A stretch of 64,000 nucleotides of DNA from Streptomyces sp. HSG2 (GTDB taxonomy: Bacteria > Actinomycetota > Actinomycetes > Streptomycetales > Streptomycetaceae), in NCBI RefSeq assembly GCF_016598575.1, contig NZ_CP066801.1, positions 4,754,501-4,818,500 on the forward strand. Reading direction: 5' to 3'. Of this stretch, positions 1-7,675 are shown one piece after another; positions within the stretch are counted from its first letter, which is position 1; every line of letters starts with the position of its first letter. The notes beneath the pieces were generated by a model. The model did not search any database, was not told the origin of the DNA, and saw nothing but the letters and a program-made list of their open reading frames with translations. A program made the position numbers and the translations under genes.

Positions 1-159
1 GTCGGTCGACCAGACCGACGGAGCGCGCTTCGTCCGGGCGTCCGGGGGTCGCGCCGCCGAGCCCTCGGCCCCCAGGGCGCCGGTTGTCGCCGTGCCCACG
101 TGGTGGGACAGGTGTCAACCAGGGTGACGCTCATGACGTCGGCCTGTCATCATGGGCCG

Positions 160-1158
160 GTGTTCACGTCAGACAGTGCGCCCGGTGGCCGGGCCAAGGG
201 CGCGGGTGTCGGTTTGGCCCTGGCGTCGGCGGTCGCCTTCGGCGGCTCCGGTGTCGCCGCCAAACCCCTCATCGAGGCGGGTCTCGACCCGCTCCACGTG
301 GTGTGGCTCCGCGTCGCCGGAGCGGCGCTGGTGATGCTCCCGCTCGCCTGGCGCCACCGCTCCCTGGTGCGCCGCCACCCGGGTCTGCTCGCGGGCTTCG
401 GGTTGCTGGCCGTCGCCGGCGTGCAGGCCTGCTACTTCGCGGCCATCTCCCGGATCCCGGTCGGCGTGGCGCTCCTCGTCGAGTATCTCGGCCCCGCGCT
501 GCTCCTGGGCTGGGTGCGCTTCGTCCAGCGCCGCCCGGTGACCCGGGCCGCCGCCGTCGGCGTGGTCCTGGCCGTCACGGGGCTCGCCTGCGTCGTGGAG
601 GTCTGGTCCGGGCTCGGTTTCGACGCCCTCGGTCTGCTCTTCGCGCTCGGCGCCGCCTGTTGCCAGGTCGGCTACTTCGTCCTGGCCGATCGGGGCGGTG
701 ACGCGGGCGAGGGCGCTCCGGAGCCGCTCGGCGTCATCGCGTACGGACTGCTGACCGGGGCCGCCCTCCTCACCGTCGTCGCCCGGCCCTGGAACATGGA
801 CTGGACGGTGCTGACGAGGGACGTTCCGATGAACGGCACACCGGTCGCCGCGTCGCTCCTGCTCGCCTGGACCGTGCTCATGGCGACCGTGCTGGCCTAC
901 GTCACCGGTGTGCTCGCGGTACGTCGACTCTCACCGCAGATCGCCGGCGTGGTGGCGTTCCTGGAAGCGGTCGTGGCCGCGACCCTCGCGTGGGTACTGC
1001 TCGACGAGCGACTCTCGACCCCGCAGCTCGTCGGTGGCGTTCTCGTCCTGACCGGCGCGTTCGTCGCCCAGACCGCGACCCCGGTCCGAGCCGCACCGCA
1101 ACCGGTGGCCTCGGGCGGGCCCCGTCGGGAGTCCTCCGCCCGGGAGCCCGCGGCGTAG
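160..1158 (+). CDS. EamA/DMT-family exporter
   Basis: A 332-residue integral membrane protein made almost wholly of alternating hydrophobic helices (about ten). It has two EamA-type halves, roughly residues 10-140 and 165-300. The second half contains the usual glutamate-bearing segment (GVVAFLEAVVAATLAWVLLD) followed by a final helix. The family exports small metabolites, often amino acids or purines; the substrate cannot be read here. I chose the GTG at 160 because the first helix starts soon after it; an in-frame ATG at 133 is a possible longer start. The last 25 residues are a polar tail rich in Pro and Arg. The remnant of another transporter of the same superfamily follows directly. Confidence 0.88.
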   Translation: MFTSDSAPGGRAKGAGVGLALASAVAFGGSGVAAKPLIEAGLDPLHVVWLRVAGAALVMLPLAWRHRSLVRRHPGLLAGFGLLAVAGVQACYFAAISRIPVGVALLVEYLGPALLLGWVRFVQRRPVTRAAAVGVVLAVTGLACVVEVWSGLGFDALGLLFALGAACCQVGYFVLADRGGDAGEGAPEPLGVIAYGLLTGAALLTVVARPWNMDWTVLTRDVPMNGTPVAASLLLAWTVLMATVLAYVTGVLAVRRLSPQIAGVVAFLEAVVAATLAWVLLDERLSTPQLVGGVLVLTGAFVAQTATPVRAAPQPVASGGPRRESSAREPAA

Positions 1159-1242
1159 GGTGCCCGCGGATTCTCCGGTTCTTCCGCCTCCGGCCCGCTG
1201 AGGCGGGCTCCTCGCGCGCGTTCTCGTGGTGTCCGCCGAGCG

Positions 1243-1545
1243 TTCGTCGTCATCAGTGGGCCGCTGCTTCCCCTGGCCGTGGCGGAGGGGCTGCTGCCGC
1301 GCTCTGCCGAAACCGGCCTCACCGCGGCACTCGTGGTCCGCGTCGCCGCGGTGCCCACCGCACTCGCCTACGGGCTCCACTTCGCCACCGTTTCGGTGAT
1401 CATGCTTCTGGAGCCCGTGAGCGCGGCCGTCCTGGCCGTGCACCTGCTCGGGGAGCGCCTCACCGTCGCGATGGTGACCGGCACCGTGCTGATGCTCGTC
1501 TCGGTCTCGGCCGTGGCGCTCGGCGAGACGCGAAGGGCACGGGAC
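1243..1545 (+). pseudogene. C-terminal remnant of a second EamA transporter
   Basis: The + strand encodes about 95 residues of hydrophobic helices that match the end of a DMT transporter: a helix ending VISGPLLPLA, then TALAYGLHF, the conserved MLLEPVSAAVLAVHLLGERL segment, and a last helix ending VSAVALGE. Everything N-terminal to this is missing. Upstream, the frame runs into arginine-rich non-protein-like sequence, and downstream it continues as junk antisense to the next gene. The nearest start is a GTG at 1279 inside a helix. The preceding intact exporter ends at 1158, so this is a separate decayed paralogue, not a frameshifted part of it. Confidence 0.7.
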
Positions 1546-1774
1546 GGAGGCCACCGGCGGCGGTCCGCCTGGGAGGACACCGCCCCGGTGGGTGAGAGGC
1601 CCCCCGCCGCGCGCGAGTGCGCAACCGGGCACCGGCGCTTGCCACGTGCGCGGCCTCCCGGGCTCCCGGTGGTGGGTCGCCTCCACGGGCGGCCCACCAC
1701 GGGGGTGGGGGTGGCGCCCACTCGCGCGGTGCCCCGCCTCGGCGGCGGCCGGGCCGGATTCCGTGAAGGGGGTC

Positions 1775-2245
1775 CTACCGGGGGCCCAACTTGCGGAAGT
1801 CCCAGGACACCACCTTCCGCGGGGTCAGCCGCAACCAGGCGTGCCGGCCGTCGTGCGGCATCTCCTCCAACCCGAAGTTCTTGCGGGCGAACAGCGTCTC
1901 CGGGACGTCCAGCTCGGCGCAGAGTTCCCCGGTGCGCGGAACCTCGCCCACCCGCGCGACCGTGCCGGACAGCTCGGCGCCGCGCAGCTCGTCGTAGTCC
2001 TCGCCGGTGTCCACCACGATCGCCACCCTCGGGTCACGAGCGAGGTCGACCCAGCGCTTGCTGCGCACCACCGAGTACATCCACAGGGAACGGCCGTCCC
2101 AGGCGAACCACAACGTGCTCACATGGGGAGCGCCGTCCGCGGAAACGGTGGCCACCCGACAGGTCCGTTCGGCGGTGAGGAAGGCGTCCAGCTCACCGGG
2201 CGTCATCATGATCTTCCGGCCGCGACGCTGGCTGGCGGTGGTCAA
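1775..2245 (-). CDS. PPOX-class FMN/F420-binding split-barrel protein
   Basis: A 156-residue protein of the pyridoxamine 5'-phosphate oxidase-like superfamily. Seen features: the strand CRVATVSADGAPHVSTLWFA near residue 30, WMYSVVRSKRWVDLARDPRVA near residue 60, and the late strand RVGEVPR. Actinobacteria use such proteins as F420- or FMN-dependent reductases; the cofactor is not decided by sequence. The frame opens with a TTG at 2245 preceded by GAGGAGTG at good spacing, so I take TTG as the start; ATGs at 2209 and 2206 are alternatives. A near-perfect operator-like inverted repeat lies about 50 bases upstream (2295-2313). Confidence 0.82.
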   Translation of the reverse strand: MTTASQRRGRKIMMTPGELDAFLTAERTCRVATVSADGAPHVSTLWFAWDGRSLWMYSVVRSKRWVDLARDPRVAIVVDTGEDYDELRGAELSGTVARVGEVPRTGELCAELDVPETLFARKNFGLEEMPHDGRHAWLRLTPRKVVSWDFRKLGPR

Positions 2246-2294
2246 TTCTCACTCCTCGCTGGAGGGGTGCCGCGGTCGTGCGCGCCCCCGACTC

Positions 2295-2313
2295 GACTGA
2301 CGGAGCGTCAGTC
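2295..2313. promoter_or_regulatory. TetR-type operator candidate upstream of PPOX gene
   Basis: The sequence GACTGACG-GAG-CGTCAGTC is a perfect 8-base inverted repeat with a 3-base centre, about 50 bases before the TTG start of the minus-strand PPOX gene. On that strand it begins within TTGACT, which resembles a -35 hexamer, so a bound repressor would block the promoter. Its size and symmetry suit a TetR dimer. No TetR gene lies beside it, so the regulator would act in trans. Confidence 0.55.
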
Positions 2314-2473
2314 AATGATGCGGCGTTCTCCGTGCCCGGGCAACGGAGCGGAGCGGAGCAGGGGCCGGGGAACCTCGCGTTCCGGCCCCCTTCCCCGCTC
2401 TTCCCGCCACGGGTGCGGCGTCCGCCCGACGCCACCGGACCGCCGGGGGCGGAGCGCCCGCGCGTACTCGGGG

Positions 2474-2956
2474 TCAGGCAAGGGCGATCGAGTCGCCGGT
2501 CACGGTGATTCGCACCGCGGGCAGCGGTTCCGTCGCCGGGCCACTGCGCACACTGCCGTCCGTCGCGGAGAAGTTGCTGTCGTGGCACGGGCAGTTGATG
2601 ACCCCGTCGGCCACGCTCTTGACCGCGCACCCCTGATGGGTGCAAGTGGCCGAGAAGGCCTTGAAGTCGCCCGCGACCGGCTGGGTGACCACCACTTTCC
2701 GGTCGGGGAACACCTTGCCACCGCCCTCGGGGATGTCCGACACCGAGGCGAGCGGGGCGGCGGCGCTCCCTTCGGTCCCCGACCCCGCCTCGGCGGACGC
2801 TCCGTTCGATTCCTCGACGACGCCCGAGCCCTGGGCCGTCCCGGAGTCCGCACCCGAACACGCCGAGAGGGCGGCGGCGATCCCCGCCACCCCCGCCGCG
2901 GCGACGACGGTGCGCCGAGCCGGTCCGGTTCCTGGCTGAAGCGGTGTGCTGGTCAC
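2474..2956 (-). CDS. Rieske [2Fe-2S] lipoprotein, Tat-type signal
   Basis: A 160-residue exported iron-sulfur protein. The N-terminus carries a twin-arginine signal (PARRTVVAAAGVAG) that ends in a lipobox, LSAC, about residue 33. A Ser/Gly/Glu-rich linker follows. The C-terminal Rieske domain holds the two ligand motifs CTHQGC (near residue 107) and CPCHDSNF (near 126), giving the Cys-His and Cys-His ligands plus the disulfide cysteines. It is expected to fold with its cluster in the cytoplasm, pass through Tat, and sit as a lipoprotein on the outer membrane face. It is far shorter than QcrA and has no bc1 neighbours, so it is a stand-alone redox lipoprotein of unknown partner. Confidence 0.9.
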   Translation of the reverse strand: MTSTPLQPGTGPARRTVVAAAGVAGIAAALSACSGADSGTAQGSGVVEESNGASAEAGSGTEGSAAAPLASVSDIPEGGGKVFPDRKVVVTQPVAGDFKAFSATCTHQGCAVKSVADGVINCPCHDSNFSATDGSVRSGPATEPLPAVRITVTGDSIALA

Positions 2957-3146
2957 TGGTCGTTCCCTTCGGTGCGCGGACGCGGATCACCGAGTGGTAC
3001 GCGCCGGAGTGGGAAGCCGTTCACGGCGGTCGGAGCGCACCGTCGAGGGGCCGACGACCTGACGAGGCTGTCGGCCCACGCGATGGCCCGGGTCGTCGCC
3101 CGGAGTGACCGGAGGGCCTCCGTCCGGGCCGGGGTAGCCTGGGGCG

Positions 3147-3902
3147 ATGCTCAACCATGTCTGTGCGACCCGCTACATCGCGCCGCTGCGCGAGGGCGGC
3201 TCGCTGCCGGGACTGATCGAGACCGACGACCTGGACACGTACGTCCTCAAGTTCACCGGCGCGGGCCAGGGACGCAAGACCCTGGTCGCCGAGGTGGTCT
3301 GCGGTGAACTCGCCCGGCGCTTGGGGCTGCGGGTCCCCCGACTGGCCACGGTGGACCTCGACCCGGTCCTCGGCCTCGGCGAGGCCGACCCGGAGGTGCA
3401 GGAACTCCTCAGGAACAGTGGTGGTGTCAACCTCGGTGTGGAGTACCTCTCCGGTGCCCTGGGTTTCGATCCGTTGGCCTTCTCCGTGACCTCGGAGGAG
3501 GCGGGGCGTGTCGTGTGGTTCGACGCTCTCGTCGGCAACGTGGACCGATCCTGGCGCAACCCGAACCTGCTGCGACACGACGGGGAGATCTGGCTCGTCG
3601 ACCACGGAGCGAGCATGATCTGGCACCACAACTGGCCCCGCGCCGGGGTGTCCGCCGCCCGACCCTACGACGCGTCCGACCACGCCTTGCTCCGCTTCGA
3701 CCCGGATGTCGCCGGCGCGGCGGCCGACCTCGCGCCCCGGGTCACCGCGGATCTCCTCGCGGAGGTCACGGGGCTGATCCCCGACGCCTGGCTGGCCGAC
3801 GAGCCGGGCTTCCCGACCCACGACGACGTGCGCCGTGCCTATGTCGGCCCCCTGCTCGCCCGCGCCGCCACCGTGCACACCCGCATCGAGGGGGCGTCGT
3901 GA
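3147..3902 (+). CDS. HipA-like (HipA_2) kinase-fold protein
   Basis: A 251-residue protein of the compact HipA-related kinase group. The putative ATP-binding lysine lies in YVLKFTGAGQGRKTL (residues 32-46). The catalytic region reads FDALVGNVDRSWRNPN (around 129-144), and the metal-binding aspartate is in WLVDHGASM. These match kinase-fold positions in HipA relatives. True HipA is about 440 residues and is paired with the DNA-binding antitoxin HipB; both the extra N-terminal domain and any HipB are absent here. The stop overlaps the start of the next gene (GTGA), so the two are translationally coupled. The substrate is unknown; I infer a kinase, not a proven toxin. Confidence 0.82.
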   Translation: MLNHVCATRYIAPLREGGSLPGLIETDDLDTYVLKFTGAGQGRKTLVAEVVCGELARRLGLRVPRLATVDLDPVLGLGEADPEVQELLRNSGGVNLGVEYLSGALGFDPLAFSVTSEEAGRVVWFDALVGNVDRSWRNPNLLRHDGEIWLVDHGASMIWHHNWPRAGVSAARPYDASDHALLRFDPDVAGAAADLAPRVTADLLAEVTGLIPDAWLADEPGFPTHDDVRRAYVGPLLARAATVHTRIEGAS

Positions 3903-4297
3903 CCGGAGCTCCGGACGGGGGGCGCCACGTCTTCGAGTACGCGCTCCTTCGCGCCGTCCCCCGGGCCGAGCGGGGCGAGTGTCTCAATGTCGGGGTTCTG
4001 GTGCACTGTCGGGCCCGCTCCGCGATCGTCGCCCGGACCCATCTCGACGAGGCCCGAGTCCTGGCCGTCGACCCGCGGGTGGACATGGCTTCCCTCCGGG
4101 CCGCGTTGAGCGCCGTGGAGAGGGTCTGCGAGGGTGGGCAGGCCGCCGGTCAGGCGGCCGGGGAGGACCCCGGCAGGCGATTCGGCTGGTTGGTCGCGCC
4201 GCGCTCCACGGTCCTGCGGCCGGGGCCCGTGCACACCGGCCTCACCGTCGACCCCGTCGCGGAGGCGGAGCGGCTGCTGGACCTGCTCGTCCGGTAG
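3899..4297 (+). CDS. DUF3037 domain protein, coupled to HipA-like kinase
   Basis: A 132-residue protein whose GTG start overlaps the stop of the kinase gene by four bases. It begins with the typical DUF3037 segment FEYALLRAVPRAERGECLNVGVLV, here positioned near residue 11, and keeps a charged middle (residues 45-80) and a terminal helix ERLLDLLV. DUF3037 has no established activity. The tight overlap makes co-translation likely and suggests a partner, modulator or substrate of the kinase. No membrane segment, signal or DNA-binding motif is visible. Confidence 0.8.
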   Translation: MTGAPDGGRHVFEYALLRAVPRAERGECLNVGVLVHCRARSAIVARTHLDEARVLAVDPRVDMASLRAALSAVERVCEGGQAAGQAAGEDPGRRFGWLVAPRSTVLRPGPVHTGLTVDPVAEAERLLDLLVR

Positions 4298-4447
4298 CCG
4301 GCGCCTCCGGGCGGCGCGTGGCCGCTCCGGACCGAGCGGACGCGCCGGCACGACGGGCGCCGAAGCCCGGAGTCGAGGTCGCGCGGGGTCGGCGCCGGCG
4401 GGGGAGCGCCGCACCGGGGGGCGTCGATCACAGCCCCAGGTGTCCCG

Positions 4448-4476
4448 TTGACACGTGGTTCCGGTGCTTCTAGCGT
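4448..4476 (+). promoter_or_regulatory. Promoter of the fabG-SDR operon
   Basis: A consensus -35 TTGACA at 4448-4453 and a -10 TAGCGT at 4471-4476 are separated by 17 bases, the best housekeeping-type promoter noticed in the window. Transcription would start near 4483, about 75 bases before the fabG start codon, leaving an untranslated leader that holds the operator at 4492-4506. Confidence 0.7.
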
Positions 4477-4491
4477 CACGTCTGCCGAAGG

Positions 4492-4506
4492 TACTAAGCG
4501 GTCGCT
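4492..4506 (+). promoter_or_regulatory. Operator candidate TACTAAGCGGTCGCT
   Basis: This site lies just downstream of the predicted transcription start of the fabG operon, with half-site AAGC and opposing GCT around a short centre. The reverse complement of 54564-54578, in front of the quinone oxidoreductase gene, is identical at 14 of 15 positions. The pattern resembles TetR-type operators found near acyl-CoA metabolism genes in actinomycetes; the cognate regulator is not identified. Confidence 0.55.
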
Positions 4507-4556
4507 CACCATGGGCGGTCCGCTGCGGACGCATCCCCGGACAGAGGAGAAGCAGC

Positions 4557-5318
4557 ATGCCCACCACCGAGCAGCGGGTCGCCGTCGTCACGGGCGCCGC
4601 GCGCGGCATCGGCGCGGCCACCGCCGTACGGCTCGCGGCGGAAGGTCGCGCCGTCGCCGTGCTCGACCTCGACGAGGCCGCCTGCGGCGACACCGTGGAG
4701 CGGATCAGCGCCGCGGGAGGCCGGGCCATCGCCATCGGCTGCGACGTCTCGGACGCCACGCGGGTGGACAGCGCCGTCGCGCGGATCACCGAGGAACTCG
4801 GCGCGCCCACCATCCTCGTCAACAACGCCGGCGTCCTGCGGGACAACCTGCTCTACAAGATGAGCGTCTCCGACTGGGACACGGTCATGAACGTCCACCT
4901 GCGCGGCGCCTTCCTGATGACCAAGGCGTGCCAGAAGCACATGGTGGACGCCGGCTTCGGACGTGTCGTCAACCTCTCCTCCTCGTCGGCCCTGGGCAAC
5001 CGCGGCCAGGTCAACTACTCCGCTGCCAAGGCGGGCCTCCAAGGCTTCACCAAGACCCTCGCCAAGGAACTGGGCAAGTTCGGTGTGACCGCCAACGCGG
5101 TCGCCCCGGGCTTCATCGCCACCGACATGACCGCGGCCACCGCCGAACGCGTCGGGATGGGATTCGAGGACTTCAAGACGGCCGCCGCGTCCCAGATCCC
5201 CGTCCAGCGGGTGGGCGAGCCGGACGACATCGCCAACGCCATCGCCTTCTTCACCGGCGACGCCGCCGGCTTCGTCTCCGGCCAGGTGCTGTACGTCGCC
5301 GGCGGACCGCTCGACTGA
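4557..5318 (+). CDS. fabG: 3-oxoacyl-ACP reductase FabG-type SDR
   Basis: A 253-residue classical short-chain dehydrogenase. Features in order: nucleotide-binding TGAARGIG (residues 14-21), NNAG near 90, catalytic Ser in VNLSSSSALGN, and Tyr-Lys in NYSAAKAG near 158. The C-terminus ends with the FabG-like FVSGQVLYVAGG. It likely reduces a 3-oxoacyl-ACP or 3-oxoacyl-CoA with NADPH in the cytosol. Start ATG at 4557 is preceded by GAGGAGAAG. It is the first gene of a two-gene operon with another SDR 18 bases later. Because it lies outside a core fab cluster and next to a TetR-type operator, a role in acyl-CoA or secondary metabolism is as likely as primary fatty-acid synthesis. Confidence 0.87.
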   Translation: MPTTEQRVAVVTGAARGIGAATAVRLAAEGRAVAVLDLDEAACGDTVERISAAGGRAIAIGCDVSDATRVDSAVARITEELGAPTILVNNAGVLRDNLLYKMSVSDWDTVMNVHLRGAFLMTKACQKHMVDAGFGRVVNLSSSSALGNRGQVNYSAAKAGLQGFTKTLAKELGKFGVTANAVAPGFIATDMTAATAERVGMGFEDFKTAAASQIPVQRVGEPDDIANAIAFFTGDAAGFVSGQVLYVAGGPLD

Positions 5319-5336
5319 CCGGACAGGACGGACACC

Positions 5337-6104
5337 ATGACTTCGCAGCAACCTCCCGAACTCTCGGGGAAGGCGGCCCTCGTGACGGGGGCCAGCCGGG
5401 GCATCGGCTACGGCATCGCCGAGGCGCTGGTGGCGCGCGGCGACCGGGTCTGCATCACCGGCCGCGACGAGAAGACCCTCCGTGAGGCCGTGGAGCGACT
5501 GGGCGCCGACCGGGTGATCGGAGTGGCGGGCAAGGCCCACGACGAGGCACACCAGCGAATCGCCGTCGACCGCGCCATGGAGGCCTTCGGCCGCCTCGAC
5601 CACCTCGTCAACAACGCCGGCACCAACCCCGTCTTCGGCCCCATCGCCGACCTGGACCTGAACGCCGCCCGCAAGGTCTTCGAGACCAACGTCCTCTCGG
5701 CGCTCGCGTTCTCTCAACGAACCTGGCACGCCTGGCAGAAGGACAACGGAGGCACGATCGTGAACATCGCCTCCGTGGCGGGCCTCGCGCCCTCCCCGTT
5801 CATCGGGGCCTACGGTGTCAGCAAGGCGGCCCTGGTGAATCTGACACTGCAACTGGCGCACGAGTTCGCCCCCGCGGTGCGGGTCAACGCCATCGCCCCG
5901 GCCGTCGTCAAGACCAGGTTCGCCCAGGCGCTGTACGAGGGCCGGGAGGCCGAGGCATCGGCCGGCTATCCGCTCAAGCGACTCGGCGTTCCTTCCGACA
6001 TCGGCGGCGCCGCCGCCTTCCTCACCTCCGAGCAGGCCGACTGGATCACCGGCCAGACTCTGGTGGTCGACGGTGGGCTCTTCCTCGACGCCGGGATGTC
6101 CTGA
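5337..6104 (+). CDS. SDR-family oxidoreductase
   Basis: A 255-residue classical SDR with TGASRGIG (residues 17-24), NNAG near 93, catalytic Ser in IVNIASVAGLA, Tyr-Lys in AYGVSKAAL near 158, and the end GQTLVVDGG. It follows fabG by 18 bases and shares its promoter, so the pair probably acts on the same class of acyl or hydroxy substrate. A perfect hairpin follows the stop codon. The substrate cannot be deduced. Confidence 0.87.
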   Translation: MTSQQPPELSGKAALVTGASRGIGYGIAEALVARGDRVCITGRDEKTLREAVERLGADRVIGVAGKAHDEAHQRIAVDRAMEAFGRLDHLVNNAGTNPVFGPIADLDLNAARKVFETNVLSALAFSQRTWHAWQKDNGGTIVNIASVAGLAPSPFIGAYGVSKAALVNLTLQLAHEFAPAVRVNAIAPAVVKTRFAQALYEGREAEASAGYPLKRLGVPSDIGGAAAFLTSEQADWITGQTLVVDGGLFLDAGMS

Positions 6105-6119
6105 CCGTCGCCGTTCCCC

Positions 6120-6146
6120 GGGCACGCGCCGAGTCGACGCGTGCCC
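6120..6146 (+). terminator. Terminator after the fabG-SDR operon
   Basis: GGGCACGCG and CGCGTGCCC form a perfect 9-pair stem with a 9-base loop, 16 bases after the SDR stop codon. There is no T-run, which is common for Streptomyces terminators. Confidence 0.65.
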
Positions 6147-6266
6147 GTCGGGTGGCTCGCGTGGGGCGCCCCGACGAGACCCTGCCGTCAGGCGAGGAGG
6201 AGTGTCGGTGCCCGAAGGTAGGTTCCTCCGTGACGACAAGTGACAGCGCACCGTGAGGACGTCGAC

Positions 6267-6950
6267 GTGACCGATATGGCCCTGCTTCCCGAATCCTGGC
6301 GCGAGGTGTTGGGAGACGAGCTCCGCCGACCCTATTTCGAGAAGCTGATGGACTTCGTCGAGGAGGAGCGGGCTCGCGGCCCGGTGTACCCGCCCAGGGA
6401 AGAGGTCTTCGCGGCGCTGGAGGCCACCCCGTTCGACCGGGTGAGGGTCCTGGTGCTCGGCCAGGACCCCTATCACGGCGAGGGGCAGGGACACGGCCTC
6501 TGCTTCTCGGTCCGTCCCGGCGTGCGCGTCCCGCCGTCCCTGCGGAACATCTACAAGGAACTCCACGCGGATCTCGGCGTCCCCGTCCCGGACAACGGCT
6601 GTCTCCTTCCCTGGGCCCGGCAAGGCGTGCTCCTCCTCAACGCGGTGCTCACGGTCCGCGCGGGCGAGGCCAACTCGCACAAGGGCCGGGGCTGGGAACA
6701 GTTCACCGATGCCGTGATCCGCGCGGTGGCGGAGCGCCCCGACCCGGCGGTGTTCGTCCTCTGGGGCAACTACGCGCAGAAGAAGGCCGGGCTGATCGAC
6801 GAGACCCGCCACGTGGTGGTCAGAGGCGCACATCCCTCCCCCCTGTCCGCGCGGCGGTTCCTCGGCACCCGGCCGTTCACCCGCATCGACGAGGCGGTCG
6901 CTCGACAAGGGCACGAGCCGATCGACTGGAGCCTGCCCTCTGTGGGGTGA
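6267..6950 (+). CDS. ung: Uracil-DNA glycosylase
   Basis: A 227-residue family-1 UDG that removes uracil from DNA to start base-excision repair. The water-activating loop reads GQDPYHGEGQGHGLCFSV (around residue 65), and the DNA-intercalation loop is HPSPLSARRF near residue 192. Conserved LLLNAVLTVRAGEANSH lies between them. The length is normal for the family. I chose the GTG at 6267 (product starts MTDMALLPESWR) rather than the upstream in-frame ATG-like start at 6240, because family members begin shortly before the LPESW segment. It stands alone, flanked by hairpins. Confidence 0.93.
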   Translation: MTDMALLPESWREVLGDELRRPYFEKLMDFVEEERARGPVYPPREEVFAALEATPFDRVRVLVLGQDPYHGEGQGHGLCFSVRPGVRVPPSLRNIYKELHADLGVPVPDNGCLLPWARQGVLLLNAVLTVRAGEANSHKGRGWEQFTDAVIRAVAERPDPAVFVLWGNYAQKKAGLIDETRHVVVRGAHPSPLSARRFLGTRPFTRIDEAVARQGHEPIDWSLPSVG

Positions 6951-6954
6951 GGTC

Positions 6955-6992
6955 GGCTCTCCCCGGGGGCGACGGCGCCGCCGGAGAGAGCC
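6955..6992 (+). terminator. Probable terminator after ung
   Basis: GGCTCTC and GAGAGCC form a 7-pair stem closing a GC-rich inner hairpin, starting 5 bases after the ung stop codon. No T-run is present. Confidence 0.45.
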
Positions 6993-7146
6993 TCCCGCCG
7001 GGGCGTCCTCGACCCACCGGAGGCCGGCCGGGGCTCGCGTCCGAGGGTCCGGGCGAGGCGTCGGCTCGGCCGGGACGCCGCTCCCGCCGTTCCCTCCCCC
7101 CTGCCGATACCGTCGCCGGGGACGGTCGACGCGGGCGGAGGACAGG

Positions 7147-7653
7147 GTGGCGGAGGACAGTGAGCGCATCGGCGCGGACGCCGTGATGACACGGATCGGA
7201 CAGACGGTGCTGCTGCATCACGCGGGCGACCGGGCGGAGGCTCGGGAGCGGTTGTGGGGACTCTGGGGAGAGATCGGCGTCGACGCGGACCCGCTGCACC
7301 GCTGCACGCTGGCGCGCTTCCTGGCCGACACGCAGGACGACCCGGCGGACGCGCTGGCGTGGGACCTCAGGGCGCTGTCCGCGGCCGAGGAACTCTGCGA
7401 CGCCCGGTTCGCGGATCACGCCGCCGTGCCCGCGGTCCGCGTGCTGTATCCGGCGCTCCACCTGGACCTCGCCGCCGACTACCATCGACTGGGCCGGTCC
7501 GACGCCGCCCGACAGCACCTGCGGTGGGCTCGCGCGGCGTGCGGAGTCCTGGCCGACGATCGGTACGGCCGGAGCGTGCGGGCGGCCATCGGGCGGTTGG
7601 CCGGCCGACTCGAGGACGATCTCCCCCCGGGCGACTCCCCGCCCCCGGCGTGA
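7147..7653 (+). CDS. Helical TPR-like hypothetical protein
   Basis: A 168-residue soluble, helix-rich protein starting at GTG 7147. Paired amphipathic helices with Ala, Leu and Arg (for example LARFLADTQDDPADALAWDL and LDLAADYHRLGRSDAARQHL) have the spacing of tetratricopeptide-like repeats. It carries no catalytic motif, signal peptide or DNA-binding helix. Such small TPR-like proteins occur singly in many Streptomyces chromosomes, without known function. It ends 22 bases from a convergent lipoprotein gene. Confidence 0.65.
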   Translation: MAEDSERIGADAVMTRIGQTVLLHHAGDRAEARERLWGLWGEIGVDADPLHRCTLARFLADTQDDPADALAWDLRALSAAEELCDARFADHAAVPAVRVLYPALHLDLAADYHRLGRSDAARQHLRWARAACGVLADDRYGRSVRAAIGRLAGRLEDDLPPGDSPPPA

Positions 7654-7675
7654 CCGTACCCCGCCCGACACCATC

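Noticed and set aside
3147..4297. The pair as a standard HipBA toxin-antitoxin module
   Set aside because: The kinase is too short for HipA and the partner has no helix-turn-helix, so HipB is absent.
4506..7169. An 887-codon minus-strand frame across fabG, SDR and ung
   Set aside because: It lies opposite three clear plus-strand genes and has no recognisable protein features.
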